Assembly: GCA_963576735.1 (NCBI GenBank)
Contig: OY755177.1
Span: 930,001-994,000 of the forward strand
DNA from: Bedellia somnulentella
Taxonomy: Eukaryota > Arthropoda > Insecta > Lepidoptera > Bedelliidae
Length of the DNA stretch: 64,000 bases
Direction: 5' to 3'
The notes beneath the pieces are model-generated. The model was not told the origin of the DNA. It searched no databases and saw only the letters and a list, made by a program, of their open reading frames with translations. The position numbers and the translations under genes are program-made. Every line of letters begins with the position of its first letter. Position 1 is the stretch's first letter. Shown in pieces: positions 21,470-33,030 of the stretch.

Positions 21470-21939
21470 ACTATAATGTGATTCGTTCTTATTTAACAAC
21501 TATCATTTTGGTAGATGAATACAACCATTGCACATTTTTGTTAGTAACGGTTTTTTGATGAAAAGAGAATATTGTGTTTCTTCAGGTAACATTTAATTAT
21601 TTTGCGGTGTTAATTATTAATAACTCTGAAGTTTTAATTACCTCATATTCAAACGTGTAAAAATATTAAAAAAATAAAAGATGTATTCTCGATTTATCCT
21701 AAAAAAGATAGGAAAGATGATGAATAGATGTTTGAGTGCTTTATATTTAGTTTCTCAACAATGTTATGTCTGGAGCGGCGGCGGCGGCGATTGCGGCGCC
21801 ACTTGTTTTTGAGGTGTGAAAATATTTCGTTTTTCACTCCTTCGCTAATATTTCCTCAGAGCAGACTCACCCGGTATTGATTTTTAATTTATTATGCTAT
21901 TTCATAAACATAATCATCTTTTTAACACCTGTTGGTGTT
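21470..21939. other. Unique gap with GGC repeat
   Basis: Mostly AT-rich. GGAGCGGCGGCGGCGGCGAT near 21773 is a short (CGG)n run followed by TGCGGCGCCACTTG; no surrounding open frame supports an exon. Confidence 0.5.
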
Positions 21940-22060
21940 AAAAGTGAGGTGTTCCTACCTCTTTTCGTTGGTGCTTTAAGAGGCTACTAAGGGTACTGAT
22001 TAATTATGATATTAGGTGTGGTTGGTATTATAAATCGCCACTTTGCAGGATCCTCACAAT
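21940..22060. repeat. Worn SINE-A and LINE-L fragments
   Basis: CTTTAAGAGGCTACTAAGGG (plus strand) resembles the SINE-A AAGAGGCGACTAAGGG block. AATCGCCACTTTGCAGGATC resembles minus-strand LINE-L. Both are short and diverged. Confidence 0.4.
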
Positions 22061-22081
22061 ACTCACATACTTTCATAAAAA

Positions 22082-22322
22082 CACATAAACGTAACATAAA
22101 CGTTCACGCCGTTTTATCCCCGAAGGGGTTGGCAGAGGTACCAATACTCCTGAACTCACATGGCAAGCGCCATCTAGTTTCCAGAGAAGGTACCCACGTT
22201 TTGCTTAGACAGTGTACTCACGTGATAGGGGGCAGGCCTATCGCCGTTTTGTACGAATACACTGTCACATGACTAAGTACAACTCAGCCATGTGGGTTTC
22301 CTCACGATGTTTTCCCTCACCG
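22082..22322 (-). mobile_element. SINE-B (CTAGATGGCGCT subtype), head-truncated, 11-bp TSD
   Basis: TTTCATAAAAA at 22071-22081 and 22323-22333 brackets a copy that stops at CCCTCACCG, without the tRNA head. The variant middle (GGCAAGCGCCATCTAGTTTC) matches the right half of 1-306 and the copies at 26911, 36501 and 57268. Confidence 0.9.
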
Positions 22323-22333
22323 TTTCATAAAAA

Positions 22334-22725
22334 AATCACCTTAAATCCAAGAACATTATTAATCCAAAAGTAGTCTATAATCAAGTATATTTTTTAGATT
22401 ATTTACTGGTCTAAACATAAAATTTCCAATATATTATTGTATTGCTTTGATCATACAAGCTAATAACATATTTTATAGTTCATAAACAAATTTTACGTGT
22501 GCAATTAATAATACATTGTTATTCAGTCTCGAAAGATGAAAGAAAATATTGTTTTATTTGAAAATGTATACAGTAAGTGATGAAAAACTAGATTGCAGTG
22601 GTTAATCCTAGTTTTGAATCAATTTACATATGATATAAACTTTTAAATTTTTATTACTTGAGAAAAAAGTTTATGCTTTTACTTTAGTGTCTGTTTATTA
22701 TTACCTATAATCAATTACTTATCTA
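22334..22725. other. Unique AT-rich gap
   Basis: Nothing recognised. Confidence 0.5.
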
Positions 22726-22962
22726 TTTATTCATCATGGTTAATAACGGTGAGGGAAAACATCGTGAGGAAACCCACATGGCTAAGTTATACTTAGTCCT
22801 GTGAAAGTGTATTCGTACAAATCGGCGTCAGGCCTGCCTGCCTGTGTCCAAGCAAAACGTGGTCACTCTCAACACAAGATGACAATTTTACGTGAACGTT
22901 AGAAGTACGAGTATTAGTACCTCTGCCAACCCCTTCGAGGATATACGGCGTGAACATATGAG
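22726..22962 (+). mobile_element. SINE-B, head-truncated, diverged
   Basis: CATCATGGTTAATAACGGTG starts the copy and CCCCTTCGAGGATATACGGC ends it. The middle carries duplicated GCCTGCCTGCCTG. Confidence 0.85.
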
Positions 22963-23089
22963 TTGAGTTTGAGTTTAAGAAGTTTTGCATAGATAAGAAG
23001 GAGGCCTATCAAACCGCTTTATACAAACTCATTTTCATGTCTAACACTCGCTAATGCGGTTTTCCAATGATCGATGTATAAATGATGAT

Positions 23090-23160
23090 GACGACTGCCA
23101 TGGCTGAGTGGACAGGTGACTAGCTTCTCGGACTGGAGGTTGCGGGTTATCTTTGAGTTA
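23090..23160 (+). repeat. tRNA-like sequence (family D)
   Basis: GCCATGGCTGAGTGGACAGG then TGACTAGCTTCTCGGACTGG and AGGTTGCGGGTTATC. Box A is good, but box B (GGGTTATCT) is broken and the acceptor stem does not close. It is a SINE relic, not a tRNA gene. Confidence 0.5.
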
Positions 23161-24233
23161 GTAACCCATAACACAAGTCATTAATTTGTACTTACTTTGG
23201 GGCTAACTTGATTTGTGTCATATGTCGTATATATTTATATATTTTTATTCATTATTTTTTTTTAACACAGGGATTGGTTCGATTGAAAACTCGGTGTCTG
23301 ATAGCATTCTAAGCAAGACCTTTTTCGGTAATCTTACAAACCAGTTTACATTAAAATACATTAATATATGTATTAATCAGTATTCAAAAATAAGCGTCTG
23401 GTTTAAGAATGAAGAGGTGAATATGACGAGCGTGGGTGCGTGGCGCTGGCGTAAATCAAACTAGCACGGGGCGTAGCTTACACCTGCCTGCGTGTACGAG
23501 AAAACTATGGATGCGAAAATTATTTTATTTTATTTAAAAGGAAAGCTACATTCATCTTTGTTTTTTTTTTCTGTGTGGTATTTCAATGTTTAATTGAATG
23601 ATTCTATATGAATTTTCTAAGCAAACTTGTTAACTCTTTATTGATGAGACATTGGAGTGATGATGATGAACAGTAAAGATGAATCAAGTCGACACAAGTG
23701 AAAGTAGAATAGAAAAGTTACCATGGTCGGTTTTTTATTCTAACAGTATCATATGACTTTATTATCCAGCAAAATTATTTCCAAAATTCAGCATATCGGC
23801 ATAACATGTTCTGAAAAATCTGAAATATAAGTGAGATTAGAATATTTGTATAGACAGTTTTTTTTATCGTATCACCTTTAATGGCTTTTTTTGTCTTAAT
23901 TGGTAAATAAATTGTTTTGTATATCTATTTTATTAAATAACACCACTCCATTCGTTCCCAAACAGCATCGCAATTTCAGTATTTCAAATAAGCGTCCAAA
24001 ACGGACGCGATGTTTCTAATAGTTGTTTTGTGCCCATTGCCCACTGCCCACTGCCCATACCCACCGTAATAGTTGTTTAACTGCGAGCAGCACATAAATC
24101 AGATACGAACAAACGACACAATTTCATACCGTTCTACATAATTAAATTTTCATTCGTATAACAGGGCCTTTTGACTTCTAATTTTGATGTGACTTAGGTG
24201 ATTTATTATTATATTTATTAGTAAGTTTACCAC
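23161..24233. other. Unique gap with short tandem repeat
   Basis: No gene. TGCCCATTGCCCACTGCCCA at about 24032-24057 is a four-unit heptamer repeat. A GC-rich patch near 23428-23500 (GAGCGTGGGTGCGTGGCG) has no coding signal. Confidence 0.45.
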
Positions 24234-24242
24234 TTTATTTTT

Positions 24243-24447
24243 CGTGGGTGTCGTAAGAGGCGACTAAGGGTATTGGGGCTTTTTATTGGATTTTTGGGCG
24301 ATGCGGTTGGAGACCCATCACCAAAAATTTTATTCTTACCATCTTTTCCCCACTCAACATCCAAAAGTGGCTGAGGAATTTATAATTCCTTAGCTCTGGT
24401 TACCCGTTCTAGGGAAATATAGCCGTGAGTATATGTATGTATGTATG
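24243..24447 (+). mobile_element. SINE-A, 5'-truncated with TSD
   Basis: Starts at CGTGGGTGTCGTAAGAGGCG. TTTATTTTT at 24234-24242 and about 24448-24456 is the TSD. It is a second clear case of truncation during insertion. Confidence 0.85.
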
Positions 24448-24566
24448 TTTATTTTTCAAAATTACTTATTCTCACAGCCATACGTATGGCTTCATTAAAA
24501 CGGGAGCCCTTGTTTTTGCATTATTTTGCCTAATTTACTTTTTATATTGAATGTCCATAATTTATA

Positions 24567-24821
24567 CATAATAACATAAACATAACCATAACATAAACGT
24601 TCACGCTGAATATCCCCGAAGGGGTTGGCAGAGGTACTAATAGTTCTGAACATCACGTGACTTTGTCACCTGGTGTTCAGAGTACCCACGTTTTGCATGG
24701 ACAGTGTACTAACGTGATAGGGGGCAGGCCTATCACCGTTTTGTACGAATACACTGTCACATGACTAAGTACAACTCAGCCATGTGGGTTTCCTCACGAT
24801 GTTTTCCCTCACCGTTAACGA
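24567..24821 (-). mobile_element. SINE-B, head-truncated, 12-bp TSD
   Basis: CCATAATTTATA at 24555-24566 and 24822-24833. The copy ends at CCGTTAACGA without a tRNA head, close to where the 22082 copy ends, so this may be a preferred reverse-transcription stop. Confidence 0.9.
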
Positions 24822-24833
24822 CCATAATTTATA

Positions 24834-25298
24834 ATTTCATAATAATATTGTTGCACATATGTTTTTCTGCATCACATATTATTCGTAACTATATATAGTT
24901 AACAATGTAATCATTGATAAGATTCCTGTCTGTTTAATGTATTAAGGTAATATTTTTTTGTTTATTTCGTATGTTTACTGAATATTTAGATCAAATTTTC
25001 CGTTAAGAATGGTTTTAAAAGAGATACTTTATGCCACATGCTAGTATTATTTAAGCGAAAAAGGCAGTTCTTTGTGCTTTTAGTTGTTAAGTTACTTTAC
25101 TGCAAAGGTTCCAATGCTAGTATACAATGACCTAAAGCACCTTACGAGAGTTAAAACATAGTAAAATAGTATTGTAGGAATGAAATTTCAGCCAAATGGC
25201 CCACTGATTATCGGCAGTATTTTCTCTCGTTTCATAAAAAAAAACTCACATATCAGATTGAGGGTGGTACTTATAAAAAGACAAGAGTCAATTCAATG
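24834..25298. other. Unique gap
   Basis: Nothing recognised. Confidence 0.5.
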
Positions 25299-25540
25299 GC
25301 CGTGTAATGCCGGCTTAGAATGTCGCTACCCCTTTCTACCCACGGGTGTCGTAAGAGGCGCCTAAGGGTATTGGGGCTTTTTATTGGATTTTTGGGCGAT
25401 GCGGTTGGAGACCCATCACCAAAAACCTTTATTTTTACCATCTTTTCCCCACTCAACTTCCAAAAGTGGCTGAGGAATTTATAATTCCTTAGGTCTGGCT
25501 ACCCCTTCTAGGGAAATATAGCCGTGAGTATATGAATGTC
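25299..25540 (+). mobile_element. SINE-A (CGGGTGTCGTAAG subtype)
   Basis: GCCGTGTAATGCCGGCTTAG to CCGTGAGTATATGAATG. The tail is very short. Confidence 0.88.
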
Positions 25541-26226
25541 ATTATAATATCAATAAACAAATACTTAAATAAATAATAGCACGTATAAATAACTTAGGAA
25601 TCCAAACAAATAAACTGAGTTTTTACACGTGTTAGCATTTAAAGCCGCTAGACAATCGTAAAAATAATGGAATAATGTTTTGGCTACATCTCTGAGATTA
25701 ATAGGTGCACTCACTTTTTATAGCTCACATCAACCGATAGATTTAGCGCAATTTATAGCTAACACCTTTTGCTAAGAATTGTGATAGCAATTAATTTAAG
25801 CATTCCGTACCTATTAATTTATTTATCGCTTGTTTTTACACGACTTTGGTAATTTTGGAATGTTGAAAGAAAACACTATTAATATATTTTTTATGTGACT
25901 ACTTTTGTATTCTAAGTTCAATTACTTATAAAACTGATTAAAACATTTTCCACGTTAGTTTCCAAAACAACAATAAAATAGCTATAAAATTAGAAAAAAA
26001 ATATTAGCACTTAAAATATAGTTAAGTGCAATTTTACAACTATTAAAACAACAGTGTCTGTGTGTCTGTCTACCTGTTGCGAGCAAGTCGTGATGGACAG
26101 GCGGGTACAGATCTCGTTAAGATGATGGAGCTGGTTCTGACAGACAGATTAATGGCAATACGTTCCTGTCCGTAATTTTACAAAGTTTTATAGATATCCT
26201 ATACTGTTTTTAATTTACTGATAATC
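25541..26226. other. Unique gap
   Basis: AT-rich. GTCTGTGTGTCTGTCTACCTG near 26045 is simple sequence. No gene. Confidence 0.5.
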
Positions 26227-26227
26227 G

Positions 26228-26275
26228 GTTGTGTATTGGCTGAGAATAGCGCTATTACATTTCTTTGTGTTGGTG
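26228..26275 (+). mobile_element. SINE-A head fragment fused to SINE-B
   Basis: GTTGTGTATTGGCTGAGAAT, then GTTGGTGTA, matches the first ~50 bp of SINE-A. The SINE-B inversion starts directly after it. Confidence 0.6.
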
Positions 26276-26446
26276 TACTCACGTGATAGGCCTGCCCCCT
26301 ATCACGTGAGTACCCTGTCCATGCAAAACGTGGGTACTCTGAACACCAGGTGACAAAGTCACGTGATGTTCAGAAGTATTAGTACCTCTGCCAACCCCTT
26401 CGGGGATATTCGGCGTGAACGTTTATGTTATATGTTATGTTATGTT
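26274..26446 (+). mobile_element. SINE-B 3' half with a tiny 5' inversion
   Basis: GTACTCACGTGATAGG at 26274-26290 (minus-strand sequence) is followed at once by CCTGCCCCCTATCACGTGAGTAC on the plus strand. A 16-bp palindrome therefore caps the truncated copy, a small version of the structure at 1-306. Confidence 0.75.
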
Positions 26447-26910
26447 TTACAATACCACCAATGGAGCTTCTTAAGTGTTTACTGGGAGATTTAACCAACC
26501 CTCCTTTTAAAACCTATTGCTTATGCATTTCGCATAAGAAGTATAATTTAACACGCATTATTGACATAATATAAAAATCCAATAAAGCTAACAAAGTTTT
26601 TTTTTCTATATATTTTATGAACACATGAACAGGTCATTTGAAATTTTAATTAAATCCTGGTTTATATCATCTAGCTACGTATGCAATTTATTGCATTGGT
26701 AACTTACTCGTATCATAAAGATTTTTTTATAATGAGATTCTTATACATTTTCGTTGCTTTCTAAAGACGCCCTTAATAAGGTAATGGGCAAATAGTTACC
26801 ACCATAAATTCACAGAAGTAAAATACAATGAATTGTTTATCATTAAGCCCTTGTTAAGCACCGTCGCTTAAACATTGTGTACTTGTATAATGTAAACCAT
26901 TTATCATTTT
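26447..26910. other. Unique gap
   Basis: Nothing recognised. Confidence 0.5.
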
Positions 26911-27168
26911 ATCATGGTTGTTAACGGTGAGGGAAAACATCGTGAGGAAACCCACATGGTTGAGTTGTACTTAGTCATGTGACAGTGTATTGGTACAAAA
27001 TGGCGATAGGCCTGCCCCCTATCACGTGAGTACACTGACTAAGAAAAACGTGGGTACCTTCTCTGGACACTAGATGGCGCTGCCATGTGAGTTCAGAAGT
27101 ATTGGTACCTCTGCCAACCCCTTCGGGGATAAACGGCGTGAACGTTTATGTTACGTTTATGTTATTAT
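26911..27168 (+). mobile_element. SINE-B (CTAGATGGCGCT subtype), head-truncated
   Basis: Starts TTATCATGGTTGTTAACGG and ends CGTTTATGTTACGTTTATG. The tRNA head is absent. Confidence 0.88.
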
Positions 27169-28469
27169 AAAAGGCCAAAAACACATTACTATAAAAAACT
27201 CAAACATAATTCGTTTCAAGCGTAACCGATATTCCCAATCAGCGTCAACGGTTACTCGAGAACAATATCACGTGGGCGTCCGCTCCATTTCTAAATCTGA
27301 GGCGCGTGTTAACACCTGTCATTTTGACAAACACATTTACAATCGCGCGGGAACGTTAAAAATGGAATTTGGCGTCCGTTTGAATTGAGGTGGGACATTT
27401 TATAATTTTGTATTTGTTTTTTTTATTGAGTGTTAAATTGTGTTTTTTGCTTCGGAAAAATTGCATTAATATGTTGTAGTTATACCGGAAAAAATGTAAA
27501 TATAGCAAATATTTAAGTTATTGTTGAATGATATTTTTCGAATAGGCAATGAAAGTGTTTTAACTACTAATAGACATCAAAATGAATATATAACTTCGTA
27601 AATTAAAAGATTGATAAATGATTGAAAACAAGCAGGGTATTCAACAATAAATATATTAAATAATAAAATAGTTGAATTCCACAAATAAGACATGATAACA
27701 TATTACAAATTATTATTTTTATCACATTTATAACCATAGTTATATGTTTAACTCTGTAGTGTAGCCCATATAAAACCATATATTATTCAACATATTTAAA
27801 TACACTTTTATACAATAACATAACATACTAGCATTATTTCTAACTTATCACAGTATAAATAATATTAACGGAAATTTATAAAAAAATAACATTCACATAA
27901 TAAAAAAAAACATTATTATATTTAAAAATAACTAACTACTATTAACCGTTAAATGGTAACTAAATATCTAAAACAATAAACTTTAATAAATAATTTATAT
28001 ATTTATTTGTAGTTGCATATTGAACTTACAATTATCATATTTCTATTAAAAATAATATTCTGATAAAAAATATGTGAATTATTTCATCACTGTAAGCACC
28101 GCCACGGTAGCATATCATAAAAACATAAAGCTGTATAAAAGTATATTAAATAATTTCCAATGCCATTTATTGTGTGATTTTATAAGTACTTTTTTTTTCT
28201 TATTATTACTGTTTGTGTAACTAAATAATTTAACCAAGGAAATTATTGTTCTAAATTGTTTTCATCTCTTATATCCTCAAAGGTTAAATTCCTTTGGAAC
28301 CGATAATATAAATAAACATAACCCAATCCAGGTGAGGTTAGTGATCAAAGTAATCGTAATTCCCATTAATTACCAAAATAAACGAAATAAAACCAAATGA
28401 TTCGATAAACACATTGCGTTTAATTTGTTTTCTCTGCACTGGATTAAATGATGGATTTCCTACAATTCT
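27169..28469. other. Unique gap, very AT-rich
   Basis: From 27200 to 27390 is a GC-richer stretch (CGTGGGCGTCCGCTCC, CAATCGCGCGGGAACG) that could be a conserved non-coding element. The remaining kilobase is strongly AT-rich with no repeat family or gene. Confidence 0.45.
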
Positions 28470-28512
28470 GTGTAGTGACGCCTCAGAATGGTCCCCTCCA
28501 CATTGTTATTAG
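28470..28512 (+). mobile_element. SINE-A head fragment
   Basis: CTGTGTAGTGACGCCTCAGA then ATGGTCCCCTCCA resembles the first 35 bp of SINE-A. Confidence 0.4.
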
Positions 28513-28529
28513 TATTATTTTTATATATG

Positions 28530-28789
28530 TACATACATATATACATACATATACTCACGGCTATAAATCCCTTAACGGGGTAGCCAGAGCTTTGGAATGA
28601 GAAATTCCTCAGCTACTTTTGGAAGTTGATTGGGGAAAAGATGGTAATAATAAATGTTTTTGGTGACGGGTCTCCAACCACATCGCCCAAAAATCACTTA
28701 AAAAGCCCCTATACCCTTAGTCGTCTCTTACGATCACTGATCACTCTTACGAAATGGGGTAGTGTTATTCTTAGCCGACACTACACGGC
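28530..28789 (-). mobile_element. SINE-A (GTTAAGGG subtype)
   Basis: Tail ACATATATACATACATATAC on the left, CCGACACTACACGGC on the right. A 10-bp repeat, GATCACTGATCACTC, damages the CCCACGGG site. Confidence 0.88.
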
Positions 28790-28820
28790 CAATACATACA
28801 TACATAATACAGATACTTAC

Positions 28821-28932
28821 GATACTTTATTTCTTCCATCTTGTCCTCTATCAACTTCCAAATGTGGCTGAGGAGTTTCTAGATCTGAAGCTTAGCCTAC
28901 CCTTATTGGGATTTATGGCCGTGAGTATATGT
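28821..28932 (+). mobile_element. SINE-A (GGGATTTATGGCC subtype), 5'-truncated
   Basis: Starts ATACTTTATTTCTTCCATC and ends GGCCGTGAGTATATGTAT. It lies ~30 bp from the opposite-strand copy at 28530-28789, so the pair forms an imperfect palindrome. Confidence 0.75.
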
Positions 28933-29212
28933 ATAATTCTATACAAAGACACACGCAATTTATGGACTATGTAAAATGGCAACTGGCTTGTTTGTGGAAA
29001 TGAATAAAAAAATACAGAGAATGTTTTTTACATCGACTTACTTGTGTCTAATGTTGCACAAAATATAATAATTTTAAAATGTAATATTTGAGTTGCTAAT
29101 TAGGAAGAGAAAAGACAATAAGAATCAAGAAGTGTACAAAACGTAGAAGGATAACTGAAAATATAGATCACATGGTAAGAGAGTATGGAAACTTATCACT
29201 CTATGAGTAGAG

Positions 29213-29703
29213 TCACGGCTATAAATCTCCAAAAGGGGTAGCCAGAGCTTCGGAATAAGTAACTCTTCCGCCACGTTTGGGAATTGAGTGAGGAAAAGAT
29301 TACTGTGCAGTGTCGGCTTAGAATAGCACTACCCCAATTCTTCCGGCGGATATGCGTAAGAGGCGACTAACGGTATTGGGGCTTTAAAGCGATTTTTGGG
29401 CGATGCGGTTGGAGACCCATCACCAACAACCTTTATTTTACCATCTTTTCCCCACTTAACTTTCCAAAAGTGGCTGAGGAATTTCTGATTACTTAGCTCT
29501 GGCTACCCCATCTAGGGATTTATAGCCGTGAGTATATGTATATATGTATGTATGAAAAGATTGTAAAATAAAAGGTTTTTGGTAACTAGTCTCCACCACA
29601 CCGCCCAAAAATCACTTATAAAGCCCCAATACCCGTAGCCACCTCTTACGATCACCCACTGGAAGAAATGGGATAGTGTTATTCTAATCCGACACCACAA
29701 AGC
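29213..29703 (-). mobile_element. SINE-A split by another SINE-A
   Basis: The 3' part is 29213-29301 (TCACGGCTATAAATCTCC) and the 5' part is 29554-29703 (to CCGACACCACAAAGC). The intruder sits between them, inverted. The host is clearly more diverged. Confidence 0.85.
29303..29553 (+). mobile_element. SINE-A nested in SINE-A, 9-bp TSD
   Basis: GAAAAGATT at 29293-29301 and 29554-29562 is the TSD inside the host element. The head begins CTGTGCAGTGTCGGC; the tail is ATGTATATATGTATGTATG. Confidence 0.9.
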
Positions 29704-30868
29704 TATATACTATGCTTTCACTCGTACCAAACTCTTTGTACCATATTGTGTAACAGGAGATTTAAATATGTGTACTGCAATAGCGAAATTGAACTGATTA
29801 AGCATAAATCTTTTGCTGTGTATCGATTGGTTACATGAATCGATAATACAGTCATCCAAATTTATTTTAGTAGACACCGGAGTCGTAACAAATCTAAATT
29901 TTAGTAGAAATAATGTGAAATTAGTAATATTATTGGGTAAAATAACTCAAGACACGTGCGGATGCATATTGATTCCGAATTATAAACAAATAGTTGATAT
30001 TGGCAACTCGCCAACTGAACAATCTTCGTTGTACTATGTCTATGATTTGTAGAGAAAATATAATTAAAGAACTGTTTGATCTAAATGTACTTTGTACAAT
30101 CTATGTTCAGATGTTAAGTGAAATAACATAATTTATAAAAAATACAATTTGGAACTAGGGTTGAATGCAATTTGTAGAGTTTTAAGTATTAGGATGTATG
30201 CCCTTAATTTCACGATTTAGATTTTTGTATTTTGTCACTTTCTTTAAGTTAGAATATAATACGCAATTGAAAAGAATACTCCTTCACAATTAGAGTCCAA
30301 TCCTACAGACTATTTTTATATATTACATAAAAACATTATATTTTGTCAAAAAAACTGTGAAATTACGACTGATCGCAAGACATTGCGTTATTTAAATTAT
30401 CTCGTGCTGGATTACGGAACCAAAAATTTTGACCATTATCAGAGTAAAAACTGTAAAACAAAATAGAATGTATATTTTCTTTCTTTTTTTTTAAAACTAA
30501 CTGGTGAATGAATAAAATCGAAAGAATTATAGTAGCAAAACTATCGTTTCATTAAACAAAAGCATAGTCACCCTACAGACTGTAAATCGGTTAACAAGAT
30601 TTCAGGCGGAAAATAATTCACAGGTAAAACTCGTTGTTTGAACGTTTCGCCAAATAACTTTTTGTGTGTTTGTATGTTTAGCTCTTGTTTGCTAAATATC
30701 GGCTATAATCGAATTTTAGTGTTGAGTATTAAACCCGATTGAGATTGCGCCTGAAAATTTGATATTACTGTTAGTAATGGGTTACCTAACTAACTCATTT
30801 CAGCATTTAGATATTAGTTCATCTTGTAATGCTCATTTTTACTTCTAACAGGGCGATTATGTTATTGT
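29704..30868. other. Unique gap
   Basis: A 79-codon plus-strand frame at 29813-30052 is the longest frame here. Its composition is not obviously repeat-derived, but I recognise no family and see no promoter or splice context. No gene is called. Confidence 0.4.
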
Positions 30869-31038
30869 CCAAAACGCTGTGTAGTGAGGGTTGGCAGGCT
30901 CATAAATTTTAGCGAGATTGTAGTTGGGTATGACGACAATTTAAATTCCGAGGCAAGAAATCTTCTCAGTTTCCAGAAAAGTAATCAGGTGATTCAAACC
31001 TGTACGTTAACGGTTATCCTATTTATAGTCGTGAGTAT
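30869..31038 (+). mobile_element. SINE-A, very old copy
   Basis: Head GCTGTGTAGTGAGGG and 3' end TATTTATAGTCGTGAGTATAG are recognisable. The middle is scrambled. Confidence 0.55.
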
Positions 31039-31883
31039 AGTTTTGAAGTAGGTTGAATATTTTAATTATTTATTTATTTTGTTACGACCTTGTTAGACAT
31101 CTTGTAGAGGAAAAGGCCAATGCTTTCTGTGATTTTACATAGTGTTAAAATTTTGAATTTTACCAACTCAAATGTTCTACAGTCATATTATATGATTGCA
31201 CTACTGTTCATCCATAAATTAGACGCACTAACCGACAATTAACAAAAATTACTTAATTTTCTAAATTATTAGTAGTTCTACCCCTTCGGGGATATAAAGC
31301 GAAATCAAAGAGTTATAATGATTTATGCTAATTCACTTCTTCAATTTAATAAGCGATTTATAGGTACAGAACTAAAAACACAAAAGCTATTCCAAGAAAC
31401 CAATGGTAAGAAGGTCCCAAAGCTAATTCAGAGGATTCACGGTTGACTAACAACCGGACACGACTGCTCGCTGTAACTGTATTACCAATGCTTTAGCGTG
31501 GTTCCTTTCTTTGGCGAAAGTTTGTGATATAGAGTTTTTTAAGACTTTCACGATTGTACATTACAATTAAAACAACTATTGATTTTCGGATATTTAATCG
31601 CGTGTTATTATATGGTTTTGGAAGCCCGACGTTGTGAAAACTTTTCAGCTATCATGGTCACGAGAAGACTAAAAGAGTGATATGTTGTTTTAATTGTAAA
31701 GTTTACTACTTGAAGTAAATACTTGTAATTTTTTCCTTGAAGGGCTGGTCAGTGCTTATAAAAAAAGGGCTTATTGCTTTTAATTTCCAATTGAGAAAAA
31801 TCGAGTTAGACAATTATTGATGACGAATTATTGGTTCTTTTGCATCTACTTAACAATATTGATTTGCCTATCTTTTTTGGGAA
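31039..31883. other. Unique gap with a SINE-B scrap
   Basis: CTACCCCTTCGGGGATATAA at about 31277-31296 is a ~25-bp piece of the SINE-B 3' block. Otherwise nothing is recognised. Confidence 0.45.
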
Positions 31884-32093
31884 ACATACATATACTCACG
31901 GCCATAAATCCCTAAAAGGGGTAGCAAGAGCTTTGTAGCTAGAAACTTCTCAGCCACATTTGGAAGTTGATAGGGGTCAAGATGGTAAAAATAAAGTATC
32001 GTTGGTGATGGGTCTCCAACCGCATCGCCCAAAAACCACTTGTCTAAGCTCCATACCTTAGTCGCCTCTTACGACACCCGTGCTTAGAAAGGT
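31884..32093 (-). mobile_element. SINE-A, head-truncated
   Basis: Tail CATACATATACTCACGGCC, and the copy stops at ACACCCGTGCTTAGAAAGG before the head. GCAAGAGCTTTG is an unusual variant. Confidence 0.8.
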
Positions 32094-32561
32094 ATTTAAT
32101 AAAATAATTTAAATGAATCTGTCGGAAATTGTAAAGCAGCTCCATTCTTAGCAATTAAATTTAAGTGTAAATAAAATGGCGAATTGTAAACAAGATGGCC
32201 GCGAAACAAAGAATTGATTTTTGTCCGTTCCCGCCATTTCTATCAACGTAAGATCGTTAACAGACCATCAAGTTGGACCACACAAGATTGTTTATCCATC
32301 GAGAGTATCGAAAGATACTTTTTACGATACACATGATGTTTATGAGAGGTGTTTGTGATTACCCCGACGTGCGGAAGTGGCCTTAGGATTTGTACTTCTA
32401 GCAAAATTAGTGCAGGCTTGTTAACGCTTGGATATACTCGGAAATAGAAGTGTTTGCACTAGTATAAATTGTTTAATCCAACTCGCTAGATTATGGTAAT
32501 AATAGAACATCATCTTTGCATATAAAGTGATTTTCATTTGCCGTTAGTACCGGTTTCGTCT
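32094..32561. other. Unique gap with clustered GCCAT motifs
   Basis: AAAATGGCGAA, AAGATGGCCGCG and CCCGCCATTTC lie within 32175-32240. Each contains the GCCAT core bound by YY1/Pho-type factors. That is a suggestion only; no gene is visible nearby. Confidence 0.3.
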
Positions 32562-32810
32562 TAAGTGCTGGATTAGAATGTCAATACTCTTTTCTACCCA
32601 CGGGTATGGACTATAGTAAGGGTAATGGTAAAGGAGCTTTTTGAGCGGTTTTTGGGCGATGCGGTTGGCGACCCATCACAAACAATACTTTATTTCTACC
32701 ATCTTTTCCCCTATCAACTTCCAATTGTGGCCGAGGAGTTTCTATCTCTGAATCTCTGGCTACCCCTTTTTGGGATTTATGGCCGTGCGTATATGAATGT
32801 AGGTATGTAT
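32562..32810 (+). mobile_element. SINE-A (GGGATTTATGGCC subtype)
   Basis: Divergent head AGTGCTGGATTAGAATGTC. Markers are GAGCGGTTTTTGGGCG, CCAATTGTGGCCGAGG and GGCCGTGCGTATATGAATG. Confidence 0.8.
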
Positions 32811-32882
32811 GTAATTTATTAATTCTGATTGAAATAACAAATTTTGTACCGATATACAGATCTGCTACTTGTAAGAACATTA

Positions 32883-33030
32883 TAGAATAGAATAGAATAG
32901 AATAGAAAACTCTTTATTGTACATCAGATATGGAAAAACAATTACAAATACACAAAATGAATTAACAAAAGTACAATTGGCGGTCTTATCACTAAAAGCG
33001 ATCTCTTCCAGACAACCTTTGAATGGAGAG
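32883..33030 (-). mobile_element. LINE-K 3' end with (TATTC)n tail
   Basis: TAGAATAGAATAGAATAGAA on the plus strand is the tail. Next come CTCTTTATTGTAC, ATTGGCGGTCTTATC and GATCTCTTCCAGACAACC, the reverse complement of the blocks at 9560-9683. It is 5'-truncated with no coding part. Confidence 0.72.

Noticed and set aside
21773..21805. CGG repeat as a coding exon
   Set aside because: No splice sites or open frame beyond the repeat itself.
23090..23160. tRNA-Leu/Ser gene
   Set aside because: Box B is broken and the acceptor stem does not pair; it fits family D relics.
29813..30052. 79-codon frame in unique sequence
   Set aside because: Not repeat-derived, but unrecognisable, short for chance in AT-rich DNA, and without gene context. 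I leave it uncalled.
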